Shown: positions 12,068 to 23,050 of the stretch, in pieces | How the letters are laid out: the number at the start of each line of letters is the position of its first letter | Position numbering within the stretch: the stretch's first letter is position 1 | Assembly (NCBI GenBank): GCA_943736015.1 | Contig: OX031072.1 | Span: forward strand, 12,117,501 to 12,181,500 | From: Tridacna crocea | Lineage: Eukaryota > Mollusca > Bivalvia > Cardiida > Cardiidae | DNA: 64,000 nucleotides | Direction of reading: 5' to 3' | The notes under the pieces: generated by a model | The model's input: the letters and a program-made list of their open reading frames with translations, nothing else | Told to the model about the DNA's origin: nothing | The model's database searches: none | Made by a program: the position numbers and the translations under genes

Positions 12068-13332
12068 AGAGGGTCTGCCGTGTTTCATTATATACGCTTT
12101 TTCTTTTCAGATTGTCAACGAAATTAAATGCAGGTTGACCTCATATCGACATAATCGGCCATTATATTGTTAAATCAATCTATACAGCTTTTAGGATAAG
12201 AACTGTGTAGTGTAAATCTAGGAAAAAGAAACACGTCTTTGTGTGATTTAGGCCACTTTTACCAAAGATACGTACCCAAGTATTATCAGCATAAATCGAA
12301 GATCAGACCACACGTTCATTAGAGACTGGGTTTGACGTACACAGTTCTAAGAACAAATAACGATGCGCTTTGCTCCTTAAAAAGCGATTGTGCCATTTTA
12401 GCGAAAAAGAACACTTTTTTCGACGCGGTTTGAAACGTGAAGTAATAAAACTGTCAGATAGGAGGAAGCTTCTCGCTATTATATTTTATTACCTGTCCAA
12501 AATGGCATATTTCTGGGAGATATCTCCTGTCTTGACCACACGCATACAATGTACACAGCCTTACATGAGGAAAGACAATACGCTACGAAAACAACTTGTC
12601 TTCCTGCGTGGCTCATTTGTTACGAAAGTCGAGAGGTTCTTGGTTCATTTGTCACTGACAAGGCTGGTGTATCGAATGAAGTGCTTGGACAAGATACTTT
12701 AGGTTCTCTACTAATACTGGTGAAATTCAGGAAATAGGTGGCTTAAATGAACTGGGATGAGACCTACTTTTTCAGGTACACAATTTTATTCAATGCTTAC
12801 AACAAATAACTCTATGGCGTCATGAGATCGTAGATTGAGATGAAGTCATCTTTGATAACTCGAGTCTCTTTTTTATGTTATTTGCCCTGTCAGCTCATCA
12901 TTTAGAGTTGTGCCGAGTTATCTCGGCTGCCAATGCACTTGGACCGACTGTACAATAACAGATTACCATCATTATAATAGTCGAATTTCCGTACTTAATG
13001 GTACCATTTAAAGGTAAATACATTTTAACACCCGCATTATTTGCTTTATGGCTGCTATCGCCATTTCATTCTCGGAAAGTAGTTACAGCAGCTAAGAGTA
13101 TAGCTGTCGAGCACTATTTGCAGACATGTCTGTTTGATAATTTCAATAAATTGTCACGATATATATAATCTTTGGGCGGATGTTTGTACATGTATATCCT
13201 TGCATTACGCGAAATAATTAACAACACCTTGTTAAAGTCTAGCCGTTGTTAAACATAGACATGTGAGCTATTCTAAAAAATTAAACACGATGGGCGTAAC
13301 ACAATGCTAGTCTATGAACAATTCCGATAAGT
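12068..13332. other. AT-rich intergenic DNA, no gene seen
   Basis: Contains open frames of 60-110 codons around 12370-12740 without recognisable domains, family resemblance or splice context. No repeat family recognised. Confidence 0.4.
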
Positions 13333-13729
13333 CATCTTCGCGAGCCAAGGTTACGCTCACTACTTAGATCTTACCTTGGCTGATTGAGCCCGATTTCGAG
13401 ATTCCTATGATGCGCCCCCTGTTGGATGCTGCTTATTACCCCCCCCCCCCTTTACATCATATTTCTAAAAGCCAGTGAAACATCGTTTTACAAACCGCTT
13501 ACGAATACACATGAAGCGCGATAAGCAGACATCCACGTGGGTTTTCATGTTTACCTTCTATTCAGAAGGTAGCGACCTTATTCTATTTTTATCAAAGATG
13601 AAATGCTACGAGCGATTTCATTCGGTGCAGCTAGAGCTGAAAAAGCGTATCGGGGGAATGTAAAAATCAAGCTCGATCCGCCAAGGGTAGAGTAGCGTAG
13701 TGAATCGTCAGCCTTGGCTTGCGAAGATG
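13333..13729 (+). mobile_element. Family C MITE, complete
   Basis: A 397-bp element with terminal inverted repeats CATCTTCGCGAGCCAAGG and CCTTGGCTTGCGAAGATG (one mismatch in 18). Internally it has GATTGAGCCCGATTTCGAG, a poly-C tract (about 13440-13450) and CAGACATCCACGTGGG. Best copy of the family in the window and the one that defines both ends. No clear target-site duplication. Non-coding. Confidence 0.8.
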
Positions 13730-13894
13730 GATAATAGTATGTTAGCTGCAAGATTAAACATTATAAACACTCTCTTCTTACAGGGAGACACGCTATCGCC
13801 GAGAGTTAAGTGAAACGTTGTAAATCAAAGTTCCTATCTTGAGATGTATGAGACAAATGCCGATGACGCTTGTTTGGTCATGTAAAAGTTGCCT

Positions 13895-14165
13895 ACAGTG
13901 GAGGCACGCGCTCCAGGTCAAAAGCCGTTTGACTTGGGACCCTGGAACTTGAAATATGTGTTGCACATGACCCAAGGACGTGCCCTATTTTTTGGGGGCC
14001 ATTAAGTTCAAGATCATAGGTGAACCTTGTATGAAAATCGTTTGAATGCTCTGACTCAAAAGCTGTTTGACCGAGGATCATACAACTTTATACAAGTGTT
14101 GACCATGATCCAAGGAGGTGTTCCACTGCTTTTGTGTCACACGAGATAAGGTCTCAGGTGAGATT
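13895..14165 (+). repeat. Degenerate tandem repeat, two units of about 130 bp
   Basis: Two diverged units, each with CAAAAGC(C/T)GTTTGAC followed by a CATGA(C/T)CCAAGGA stretch. It resembles a repeat I recall from mollusc genomes (GTTTGACCTGGGATCATG type); that identification is from memory. Non-coding. Confidence 0.5.
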
Positions 14166-16290
14166 TGTTTCAAAAATAGATACCGTTCTCTGTGCTGCTC
14201 TGGTGACACTATGCTGGAGGGGGAGTAAAAAAAATCACAATGAATCACAAAGAGAAATCGACAGTTAGATGTCGGAAAACGTTAACCTTATGACATTTAG
14301 TTCTAAATTTTGTATATTGTATGAAGGGTTTTGTAGGTTAAATCTTTTAGGGCTATCCTTTAAGTTTTGAGATCATCGCAACACAACATTTATTGGTTGT
14401 TTGGAATGCTACCCCTCCCTCTCTCAAAGACAAGTAATGGCCATACGTGTATACGTACTAAAAATTGGGATTTTGAAGTTTGAAAACAGCCATTTTTTTG
14501 ACAATGCAAGTTACGGAAAGGCGTGGCTTGTTGGAAAAAATCGTAGACACTTAAAAGTTTAAAGTGCTCTTTTTTATCTGAATTGATGAAGGAAAAGCTG
14601 AAACGAAGATTTCGGTCTGTAAGAATTTAAACCTTATTATATCATATCGATTGTGAAATTATTTCTCGACGTTCGCTTCCTTCTCTAAAGTCAGTAAAAT
14701 CTCAGGAAGTTATTGCTGATGGGTTAAGACAATTTAATTTCCTACGTCTGAAAAAAATGACATAAACAAACGATAAACATTTTATAGATATGTCAGTACC
14801 TTTTTATTCTTCTGTTATTGTCAAACAATCATTTGAAATGATAGACTTGGGCTTACGTTTTTAAGAAAATATTTTCATGATAAGTATCGTTTAGAAATAA
14901 AAGCATCCGAATGTATTTATTACAAGATGTGTTTTACTAAATTTTGATCGAGTTTCAGCCGTAACAAGTCGATAACTCATTACTGGTGCTATTTTTATTT
15001 TCTTTTGCCAGTACTAACCCTGGACTACGTATTATATTATTCAAGGACACCGACATCCCACATGAGTAGCTGAACCACCTATGATCGAACTAGATATTTC
15101 TGAAAATACAAAGCCTTTACGTCGCAGTCAAGTTGGTAACATATTGGTAAAACTGTTGATCAAAACAACATAAAGGAGGTGACACCATGGAAAATGTGCG
15201 TAACGTCACCCTTATTTGTGAACGTGATTATTTGCGGCACACTTGAAGATATAATATCTCTCAGTTTCTTATGAAAAAAGACATAGATTCGAATAATTAT
15301 GATAATGACAATAAGAATTGAATAAAAGAGCTTAATTAATTTAGTTATTGCTGAAAGAAAAAAAAACCTTTGTCTAACTGGGTAATAAGATCATTTTTCA
15401 TGCATTTATATACTATAATATAATACAGTCCATTTTGCTTTTGATTAACAACTGAAACGTATAGAAATAACTCTTATCACTGAAATGTTAAAAACAATGT
15501 TACACTTTCATCTTATCAATCACATTTAATCAAGTCCTAATTCATCTAGTCTCTATATCTAGCCGATACCCGTCTGTTTCGTTGAGGCATCTGTCGTCTA
15601 AACTGGACCCTAGTCTGTGTTTTGTTCCTTTGGTGTATAGTTTGTATTTCTAGTAATTGTGAGTGCATCACGAGTTCTAAATTCATCCAATATTCGGGGA
15701 GTTTGTTTATTATATAAAGTTCATGGTTGACTTAAAATTTTGTGGCATCTCGGTATACTTCTTTCCCATTGATGGCGCGCTTGGCAGCTATACTTTAATG
15801 TTTGTTGAAGTGTGGCCCATCTTTGTTCGAATATCCGGTTATATCAGTACACAATAGGGACTGCCGCATATTGCTGGATGTGAACTTGATCTGTAACCCA
15901 TTAGAATGTATATTTGATCCTGACTATCTCTTCCCTGACTACGGGCTACTTGCTCTCTCAATCAGTAACGTCATGAAACTTTCTGTCTCCCCATTTTTTC
16001 AAGGATGATACAACGTTGACTTTGTGATGTTTGAACCCCTTTTCCATAGCAAAGTCTCTGATTTGTTCGGAACTGAATGATGGCCCCGAGTCCGATACAA
16101 AGCATCTGGGGACTCTGTGCTGAAAATATTTTCTTTAACTTTTAAAAGATGTACAGTGGCCTTCAACTCCGAAAAATCTGACACTAAGTTACAATCACAA
16201 CCAAGTTGTAGTGCTTATCAAGAAATACTGTCTCCTAAGGCTCATTTGGAATTCCAGGCGGTTTAGATAATAACATCCTTTCTGTGCTCC
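14166..16290. other. AT-rich intergenic DNA, no gene seen
   Basis: No recognisable coding sequence, repeat family or RNA gene. Small open frames near 15800-16180 show no domain. Confidence 0.4.
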
Positions 16291-16511
16291 TTAACATTTT
16301 ACCACACAATCCCTACTTTTGACGCCCCCAAAAAAGAAACCTTTAGAAAACATTGTGGGAAAAGGAGATAATGCTGGTAACCAGCATTTTCTCCTTTTCC
16401 CAAAATGTTTTCTATCCTTTCCTTTCAAATTTTAAATCACTTTTACTTTGTCGTCTGCATATGCTTTCGATTTGGACAAGACTAAAATTTTGTCGTTTGG
16501 TAATTAGTTAA
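16291..16511 (-). mobile_element. Family A MITE, near full length
   Basis: TTAA-flanked 221-bp copy in minus orientation, left end CATTTTACCACACAATCCC. The palindrome is present with single-base changes (GGAGATAATGCTGG; final CCCAAAATG). Confidence 0.82.
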
Positions 16512-17644
16512 CACTTCACATACTAACGTATTGCACCTTCGACTCTATGCTATCGGAAATACCTTGATACTTGTCTAATAAATGATTAATTTGCTCTGGT
16601 TTCTTTGAACTGCTGTTTCTAAGACTTTTTTACACTTTCGTTCCCAATCTTTAAATGCCCAATAAAGATCGTAATATCAAAGCACGAGTACTCCCCAAAA
16701 CATATCTTTGAAATATCCACAATAATTACCATACTTTCAAATGGTACGATTTAAGCCTTATAACTATAATCAATTTTTCAAGTCGATAATAATGATCCGA
16801 ATATTGCTATTTCAAAGATTTGTTTTGGGAATACTCGTGCTTTGACTCGTCTTTTCTCGTGTGATCGGGCCATTTATCAGTCGCTGGCAAAAGAGAGAAG
16901 TTTTAAAATCAGACAAAAAGTAAACAAAAAGACACAGCTACTTGACAGCTTTTAACCTGGTTTTGAAATTAATTTCTCTGTCAGCACTTGGACAGACCTG
17001 CAATGACAGATTGTCATCTTCACACTTTTTTTCCATACTTTTAAATGAAATTATTTAAATTCGGATGCATTTAAACACCCGCTTTGTTAAAGATTTAATC
17101 CTACCTTTGATAACTATGAATTTAGTCTGGAATCCACGTGTCTGATTCCAGACTGTGGTAGTGTATTTTACTTACTGGCCGTGTTGTGTAATGTATGTAG
17201 TTTTGTTTTACTTTGCGAAAGAAATGTTTTCTGTTGTGGTCTACATTTATTGGTACACATCCGTAACATTTACATCAGTTCCACTATCAGGCTCTACCTT
17301 CACTAACGCATTAGTAAGCATAACGTTAACTTTCTTGTAATGATCTTTTAACTTACGGATGCGAGTCTTTCTTGCATTAAAAGCATGATGCATTTTTTCA
17401 TGAAAAATGAAAGTCAAAACTGAATAAAGAGGGTGCAGGTCGCTCTATCTTTTGTATTCGTAAACCATTTTTATTTTACATTTTTTCTGTAATATCTAAA
17501 ACTTGGACCGACCGTACAATAAATTATTGTCTTCTACTACAATAATTTCGATACATTAAAAAGGTATAATTCAAAAGTATTCGAAACCCAGTTTTGCTTT
17601 TTAGATGGTTTGCATGGTGTTTAACTCTTTCACACTATTTTAGG
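16512..17644. other. AT-rich intergenic DNA, no gene seen
   Basis: Two similar short motifs recur about 500 bp apart (CTTGGACAGACCTGCAATGACAG at 16987 and CTTGGACCGACCGTACAATAA at 17502), with a third relative near 12940, suggesting an eroded repeat. No gene. Confidence 0.4.
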
Positions 17645-17892
17645 TACGTAACGACAGGCAGTGAACCTATGCAAGGCGTCCCTTGAGTTTGTTGTATCAT
17701 TACTTTGCACAACACTCTTTCCCAAGCTGCTGTCCCACACGAACGTCGTCAAAAAAGGCTTGGCAATGAGAGAGGAATGAGTCCTATTGCAGTGTCTTGT
17801 AAATCCTTTCCAAGAATTTGGCGGAGCTTGGAATCGAACCTATAAACCTTCAAAATACAAACCCTGTATTTCACCAACTGAGCTGTCGGGCT
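17645..17892 (-). repeat. tRNA-headed SINE-like element
   Basis: On the minus strand, 17890-17820 resembles a tRNA: A-box-like AGCTCAGTTGGTG, a 5-bp anticodon-type stem (AATAC/GTATT) and a B box GGTTCGATTCC. The anticodon loop lacks the invariant T33 and the acceptor stem is poor, so this is a tRNA-derived SINE head or tRNA pseudogene. The body would run towards lower coordinates; its end is uncertain. Confidence 0.5.
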
Positions 17893-18189
17893 TTGCGAGA
17901 CATTATTAATTAACTATTGGATATATAGAAGCTATACATGGAAACCGGTCCACGCGATACCAGTCGCATTTGTGATTTCGTATAGTACACAGGTCGTGAC
18001 CCCGGCTTAATACGACTTGACCTCCTATCAATACAGGTAACCTCGTATCAATATTGATGACCCGCGACCAATACAGAAATCCTTGAACGTGATTGGTCAA
18101 AAGTTCAGTTGCGTGAGCGTCTGCGCTTACTTCTAGCCAATCACGTTCAAGGAGGCGGCAAAGTAAACGTAACCCCAAAATTGATATTT

Positions 18190-18305
18190 GTTTCCAGTAG
18201 GGTAGAAAACATTGTGTGAAAAAGGAGAAAAACTTTCTCACAATGTTGTCAGAAGGCTTCTTTTTCAGGGTTGTTAAAAGCAGAAATTGTTTGGTAAAGG
18301 GTTAA
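18190..18305 (+). mobile_element. Family A MITE, truncated
   Basis: Only the right part survives: GGGTAGAAAACATTGTG, a much shortened palindrome (GGAGAAAAACTTTCTCACAA) and the right end TTGGTAAAGGG followed by TTAA. The left inverted repeat is missing. Confidence 0.7.
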
Positions 18306-18319
18306 TTAATAAAATTGTC

Positions 18320-18446
18320 ATTAATCAAGTGATTTCGTATTGGCCCAGTTACAGTTCCTCGGTCAGCCGTATTGGCCCTCGGCCTTCGGGCCAATACGGC
18401 TGACCTCGGACCTGTAACTGGGCCAATTCGAAATCACTTGATTAAT
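18320..18446. repeat. Long inverted repeat (foldback), 127 bp
   Basis: The left arm TTAATCAAGTGATTTCG ... CAGCCGTATTGGCCC mirrors GGGCCAATACGGCTG ... CGAAATCACTTGATTAA, with a loop of a few bases. It starts directly after a family A end and is probably a foldback transposable element. No other copy in the window. Confidence 0.75.
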
Positions 18447-18559
18447 AACATTATAATATAAATGTCCATAGATTCGAAACCTTACTGTGCGTCAAAGAAT
18501 CATATACACACATAAGTCATGGCAATATGTCCTCAAACAACTTTTTCTCACCAAACATC

Positions 18560-18745
18560 TCAGGTGAAAGGCCGTAACAATGACCTTTGGATAACAGAAA
18601 ACTCCCGGTAACCAGAATTTTCCCCTTTTCCCATATTGCCTCTCTACCTTAAAAGAAACCATACCGTTTGATATGTCGCCTATAAATAATTTAAATATGG
18701 GCGACTCTAATATGTTTCAATATGGTATAGAGTTAAAAGAGGTAA
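18560..18745 (-). mobile_element. Family A relative, highly diverged
   Basis: Contains GGTAACCAGAATTTTCCCC then CCTTTTCCCATATTG, and ends TATAGAGTTAA like other family A right ends. The internal sequence is strongly diverged and the left terminus is not recognisable. Confidence 0.4.
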
Positions 18746-19267
18746 CTTTTTTGTCTTAAAAGATTTACATGAACATAATTATGATAAACACATTCTTTAT
18801 TCTCCCCTATAATGTATCACTTCTCTGGAATTGTCGCCTTTGAATTTCTTTTCATCACATTACCACCTACAGATGACGCTTTACGCTGTGCAGCAGTTTA
18901 ATTTTGCACTAATCCCGTATGGCACACTGTTTGTTTTTGCATTATTATATTTGTGCATCAAAGCCGTATTTAAGTTTAATTTCAACCAGTCAATCAAACA
19001 ATCCTATGACCCTCGGGAATGAGGTTTTTGAAACCATTGCGTGAAAGTGAAAAATTACCGATAACCAGACTACTCTTCCCCCCCCCACCCCCCCACCCCC
19101 ACACACACACGTTTTTTATCTTTACTCATCACAGGTCATATTTTGGAATTCGTACCTAAAACGGATAAAAAAAAAAAACACATTTGGGAGTGGAAGAGAG
19201 AACGCTTTGGTTATCGACACTTTTTTTTTTCATCTGTTGATACGTTTACCATAGAAAATTGAATAGT

Positions 19268-19496
19268 TTAACTCTTTACCACACAAGAAAAATTTAGACA
19301 GGTCCAAACTGAAAGCATTTGCAGACGACAACGTAAAAGTGACTGAAAAATTGAAATTTATTCTGGGAAGGGTAGAAAACACTGTGGGAAAAGGAGAAAA
19401 TGCTGGTTACCAGCATCTTCTTCTTTTCCCATGGTGTTTTCAAAAGGCTTCTTTCTTAGGGGCGTCAAAAGCAGGGATTGTGTGGTAATGGGTTAA
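19268..19496 (+). mobile_element. Family A MITE, full length
   Basis: 229-bp TTAA-flanked copy, left end CTCTTTACCACACAAG, right end TTGTGTGGTAATGGG. The left palindrome arm is perfect; the right arm has changes (GCATCTTCTTCTTTTCCCAT). It lies 14 bp upstream of a family B copy. Confidence 0.85.
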
Positions 19497-19509
19497 TCGT
19501 CTGATAGAG

Positions 19510-19824
19510 ATATAGGTCTAGATCTATAGGATCTGAAATTAGTTGGCGTTGAGATAAAATCTTATCAAATAAAAAAGTCAGCAAAAATGTTATTAAGCGG
19601 GCCTTTGACGAGCTTAATAGTCAAACATATTTCTTGGCGGGTATCTCATGCGCTAACGAATGTTAGATCTTTTTTATCGCTTAACGATATTTAATAAATC
19701 ATAGTTTAGATGATGCAAAACCGTTTATAGATGCACTCACGCTAGTATTCATAAAGCCCGCTCACTTCTATAAAATACATACGAAATGGCGTTAAAAATG
19801 GCGTCACACAATTGTGATACTAAT
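19510..19824 (+). mobile_element. Family B foldback MITE, diverged
   Basis: Begins CTATAGGATCTGAAATTAG, contains ATGTTATTAAGCGGGCC facing GAGCTTAATAG, and CGAATGTTAGATC, then the conserved tail GGCGTCACACAATTGTGATA. The tail stops two bases before the TA target duplication of the mariner; a separate family B copy starts on the other side. Confidence 0.65.
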
Positions 19825-19826
19825 TA

Positions 19827-19857
19827 CGAGGGTTGTTCGGGAAGTTCGTAGAATTTT
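19827..19857 (+). repeat. Mariner left terminal inverted repeat
   Basis: Starts CGAGGGTTGTTCGGGAAGTT directly after TA. It pairs with 23018-23048 on the opposite strand with about two mismatches and is the expected transposase binding site. Confidence 0.88.
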
Positions 19858-20220
19858 GCTCTAAAATCCATATTATTTGTAATTTATAGGTAAATATCAA
19901 GGTATAAGTACTTAAACATACCGTGACTACATTTCCAAAAGATTATTCGAAAATATCAACAATAACCGAAAAAAGCGGTAACCCTAGCAACACAATATCG
20001 GGATACCGGAGCAGTCCATTTCTTAACAATGTATAACATAGTATAACAGATTTTACATTGTATCTTTTATACTTTCTATTGGCATCAAAATGGCGCGAAA
20101 ACGTCAATCGTTAACACAACGTCATGACGTCATTTCCTGCAAATTTCATAACGTTTTCGGTTCTTTCAAACGAGCTACACGATTTTGAAGGAGATATCAA
20201 AAAGTCGCTGACCGGAAGAG

Positions 20221-22839
20221 ATGACGTCTACCGGCGACGTCGAATTGCGAAGTGTTGTGAAATTTTGTGTCGCGCTGGAAAAATCACCAACAGAAACGCT
20301 GAACATGATCAAATCTACAGGAAAATATAAAAAATGCAGCCCAGCTACTGTATATAAGTGGCATGCGCGTTTTAGAAGCGGACGTGATTCTATTGAGGAC
20401 GATCCTAGATCTGGTCGGCCGGCCGTCGTAGTGTGTTCAGTTAGGGATCGAGTGAAAGACATGGTAAATTGTGATAGGAGAATTACTGTCAGGTCGATTG
20501 CAGATGAACTCGATGTTTCGGTATCCACGGTGCATGGGATATTAACAGATGAACTGGGCATGTCTAAAGTTAGTGCGCGTTGGGTGCCCCGATTGCTCAA
20601 GGAAAGTGAAAAAGAATGCCGGGTGCGATGTTCACAGGAGTTTCTTACCCGCTACGAAACAGAGGGAGACGCATTTTTAGACAGGATTATCACCACGGAT
20701 GAGACCTGGCTGCACCACTTTGACCCGGAAACTAAGCGCATGTCATCGGTGTGGAAAACCCCGCGTACCCCTCCACCAAAAAAGGCTCGGGTCCAAAAAA
20801 GCGCAGGAAAACAGATGTTCGTTTACTTCATGGACCGGCACGGGATGCTATTACAGCACCGAATTCCAGAGGGCCAAACAGTCACAGCGGCATACTATTC
20901 TAAGGTAAATGATAAATAAACAAGAGCGGCAAACTGTCGCAAGATACGCCCGTCTTACCCCAAGTTGTAAAGCTGGGGCATGCACCAGACTAAATTCAAG
21001 TATGAAAAATGACAAAGGGCAGTAACTCAAAAATCAAGCGAGCAAGAGTTATGATTCCTGTGCACTGCACTCCCCCTTGATGAGATCTATCCACCCATGA
21101 AATTTCTTAACCCTAGCTAGTATAGTTATGGAGATATTCACCAGACAAAAATCAAGTATGAAAAACAACAAAGGGCAATAACTCAAAAATTAAGCAAGCA
21201 AGAGTTATGATTCCTATGCATTGCACTCCCCCTTGATGAGATCTATCCACCCATAAAATTTCATAACCCTAGCTAGTATAGTTTTGGAGATATGCTCCAG
21301 ACAAAAATCAAGTATGAAAAACGACAAAGGGCAATAATTCAAAAATTAAGCAAGCATGATTTATGGTTCTTATGCACTGCACTCCCCCTTGATAAGATCT
21401 ATCTACCTATGAAATTTCATAACCGTAGCTAGTATAGTTTTGGAGATATTCACCGGACAAAATTCAAGTATGAAAAACAACAAAGGGCAATAACTCAAAA
21501 ATTAAGCAAGCAAGAGTTATAATTTCTATGCACTGCACTCCCCCTTGATAAGATCTATCCACCCATGAAATTTCATAACCCTAGGTAGTATAGTTTTGGA
21601 GATATGCTCCGGACAAAATTCAAGTATGAAAAAAGACAAAGGGCAATAACTCAAAAATTAAGCAAGCAAGAGTTATGATTTCTGTGCACAGCACTCCCCC
21701 TTGATAAGATCTATCCACCCAAGAAATTTCATAACCCTAGGTAGTATAGTTTTGGAGATAATCACCGGACAAAATTCAAGTATGAAAAAAGGACAAAGGG
21801 CAATAACTCAAAAATTAAGCAAGCAAGAGTTATGGTTCCTGTGCACTGCACTCCCCCTTAGTGAGATCTATTCACCCAAGGAATTTCATAACCCTAGCTA
21901 GTATAGTTTTGGAGATATGCTCCGGACAAAATTCAAGTATGAAAAACGACAAAGGGCAATAACTCAAAAATTAAGCAAGCAAGAGTTATGGTTCCTCTGC
22001 ACTGCACTCTCCCTTGGTGAGATCTATCCACCCAAGAAATTTCATAACCCTAGCTAGTACAGTTTTGGAGATATGCTCCGGACAAAATTCAAGTATAAAA
22101 AAAGACAAAGGGCAATAACTCAAAAGTTAAGCAAGCAAGAGTTATGGTTCCTGTGCACTGCACTCCCCCTTGATGAGATCTATCCACCCATGAAATTTCA
22201 TAACCCTAGGTAGAATAGTTTTGGAGATATGCTCCGGACAAAGAACTGGACGCCGCCCGCCCGCCCGCCCGCCCGTCACGGGTGATCCCATAATACATCA
22301 CGTCTTCGACGGGCGTATAATAAATAAATAAATAAATAAATAAATTAAATAAATAAATCAATCAATCAAATAAATAACAAAAAATGAGATATTGATTTAC
22401 GCAAACCTAATGAACCGTGCATTTCTTTCTTTAGGTTCTGAGGCGGGATCTCGTTAACGCGATACGGAAGAAACGGCCCCACTTGAACCATGACCAAGTA
22501 ATACTACACCAGGATAATGCACCGGGACGCCGAGCGGAATCTACACAGCTAGAGATCACTCTGCTGGGTTTTGAGGTCTTGAAGCACCCACCATACAGTC
22601 CTGACCTCGCCCCCATGGATTTTCGCGTGTTCCCGGAGCTCAAGGCACAGTTACGCGGAATACGGTTTGATTCAGCTGACGACCTTACTAAACAAGCCCA
22701 AGCAGTTGTGTCGTCATTTTCTGAAGAGTGGTATGTAGAAACGTACACTAAGTGGATAAGCAGACATCGGAAATGCGTGGATCTTGCGGGTGACTATGTG
22801 GAGAAAGTGCGACGTTCGTTGGACTCAAATGACGCTTGA
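20221..22839 (+). CDS. Mariner transposase (DD34D), two exons
   Basis: Cut-and-paste transposase that binds the TIRs and cuts at TA. Exon 1 is 20221-20904 (228 codons) and exon 2 is 22435-22839 (134 codons plus stop), joined in phase 0 to 362 residues, close to the 345-355 usual for mariner. Visible parts: N-terminal helix-turn-helix with WHARFRSGRDSIEDDPRSGR (about residues 46-65); second HTH around ITVRSIADELDVSVSTVHG (about 87-105); linker WVPRLL; then the catalytic triad, D160 in TTDETW, D255 in HQDNAP and D290 in YSPDLAPMDF. Exactly 34 residues separate the last two aspartates, the mariner signature. No stop or frameshift occurs in either exon. The exon join (AAYYSK then VLRRDL) gives the contiguous family motif, which supports splicing. 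The start is the first ATG giving a normal mariner N-terminus. Most mariners are intronless, so the split is the oddity; without splicing the product would end four residues into the insert, before D255 and D290. Confidence 0.9.
20983..22243 (+). repeat. 156-bp tandem array, about 8 units
   Basis: Units contain, in order, AAAGGGCAATAACTCAAAAA, AAGCAAGCAAGAGTTATG, CACTGCACTCCCCCTTGATG, ATCTATCCACCCA and TTTTGGAGATATGCTCC. The anchor GACAAAGGGCA recurs near 21011, 21167, 21323, 21479, 21635, 21792, 21948 and 22104, giving a period of 156 (one 157). Units are highly alike, differing by scattered substitutions. A tandem core followed by a microsatellite, bracketed by short inverted repeats, resembles the bivalve non-autonomous Helitron/Helentron-type elements with tandem cores (pearl-like); the class is inference. 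Confidence 0.92.
22250..22378 (+). repeat. CCCG and AAAT microsatellites with hairpin end motif
   Basis: Downstream of the 156-bp array lies a (CGCC)n run (about 22251-22275), then GGGTGATCCCATAATACATC, the short stem GTCTTCGAC, GGGCGTATAAT, and an (AAAT)n/(AATC)n run (about 22320-22375). This looks like the right end of the element that fills the intron. Confidence 0.75.
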
Positions 22840-23017
22840 CGTTACTTATGACGTCGGCGTGCTCCGGGTATGACTTACATGCTGTTTTATTTCTGTTAGG
22901 AAAATTTTGCTATTTAAGATACTAGAAAAATACACAGGGAATGGATAGAATAAAATCTGAAATTTGTGCCCGTATATTCTATTTTATTAAACTGCGATTA
23001 TAACTTGTCCTATAAAA

Positions 23018-23048
23018 AAAATTCAACGAACTTCCAGAACAACCCTCG
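23018..23048 (-). repeat. Mariner right terminal inverted repeat
   Basis: Ends AACTTCCAGAACAACCCTCG followed by TA; reverse complement of the left TIR with about two mismatches. Confidence 0.88.
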
Positions 23049-23050
23049 TA

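Larger units (their letters stand above)
20905..22434 (+). other. GT-AG intron-like interval in the transposase gene
   Basis: A 1,530-bp interval with donor AAG|GTAAAT, acceptor TTTCTTTCTTTAG|GTTCTG preceded by a pyrimidine tract, and a branch-site-like CCTAATG about 25 bp upstream. It contains many in-frame stops, so it must be removed for a complete transposase. Almost all of it is a repetitive element: inverted repeats ATACGCCCGTC (about 20943) and GACGGGCGTAT (about 22308) bracket a 156-bp tandem array plus CCCG and AAAT microsatellites. AGGT occurs at both boundaries, which could be a 4-bp target duplication or simply the splice consensus. Confidence 0.75.
19827..23048 (+). mobile_element. 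Complete mariner element carrying an intron-like insert
   Basis: A Tc1/mariner transposon of 3,222 bp with a TA duplication on each side (19825-19826, 23049-23050). Terminal inverted repeats of about 31 bp start CGAGGGTTGTTCGGGAAG on the left; the right end mirrors this with about two mismatches. The transposase gene is on the plus strand (exon 1 20221-20904, exon 2 22435-22839), with about 394 bp of leader and 209 bp of trailer. Without the 1,530-bp interval the element would be about 1.69 kb, longer than the usual 1.3 kb. Reading frames and ends look intact, implying a fairly recent insertion. It sits at the junction of two family B copies. Confidence 0.92.

Noticed and set aside
17820-17892. 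Functional tRNA gene
   Set aside because: The anticodon loop lacks T33 and the acceptor ends do not pair well.
17906-18241. 111-codon minus-strand frame as a gene
   Set aside because: It crosses unrelated repeat DNA and a truncated family A palindrome, and has no recognisable domain or splice context.
20905-22434. Simple inactivating insertion in the mariner
   Set aside because: Not excluded, but the exact phase 0 junction with consensus donor, branch-like and acceptor sequences and intact flanking frames makes a spliceable interval the better reading.
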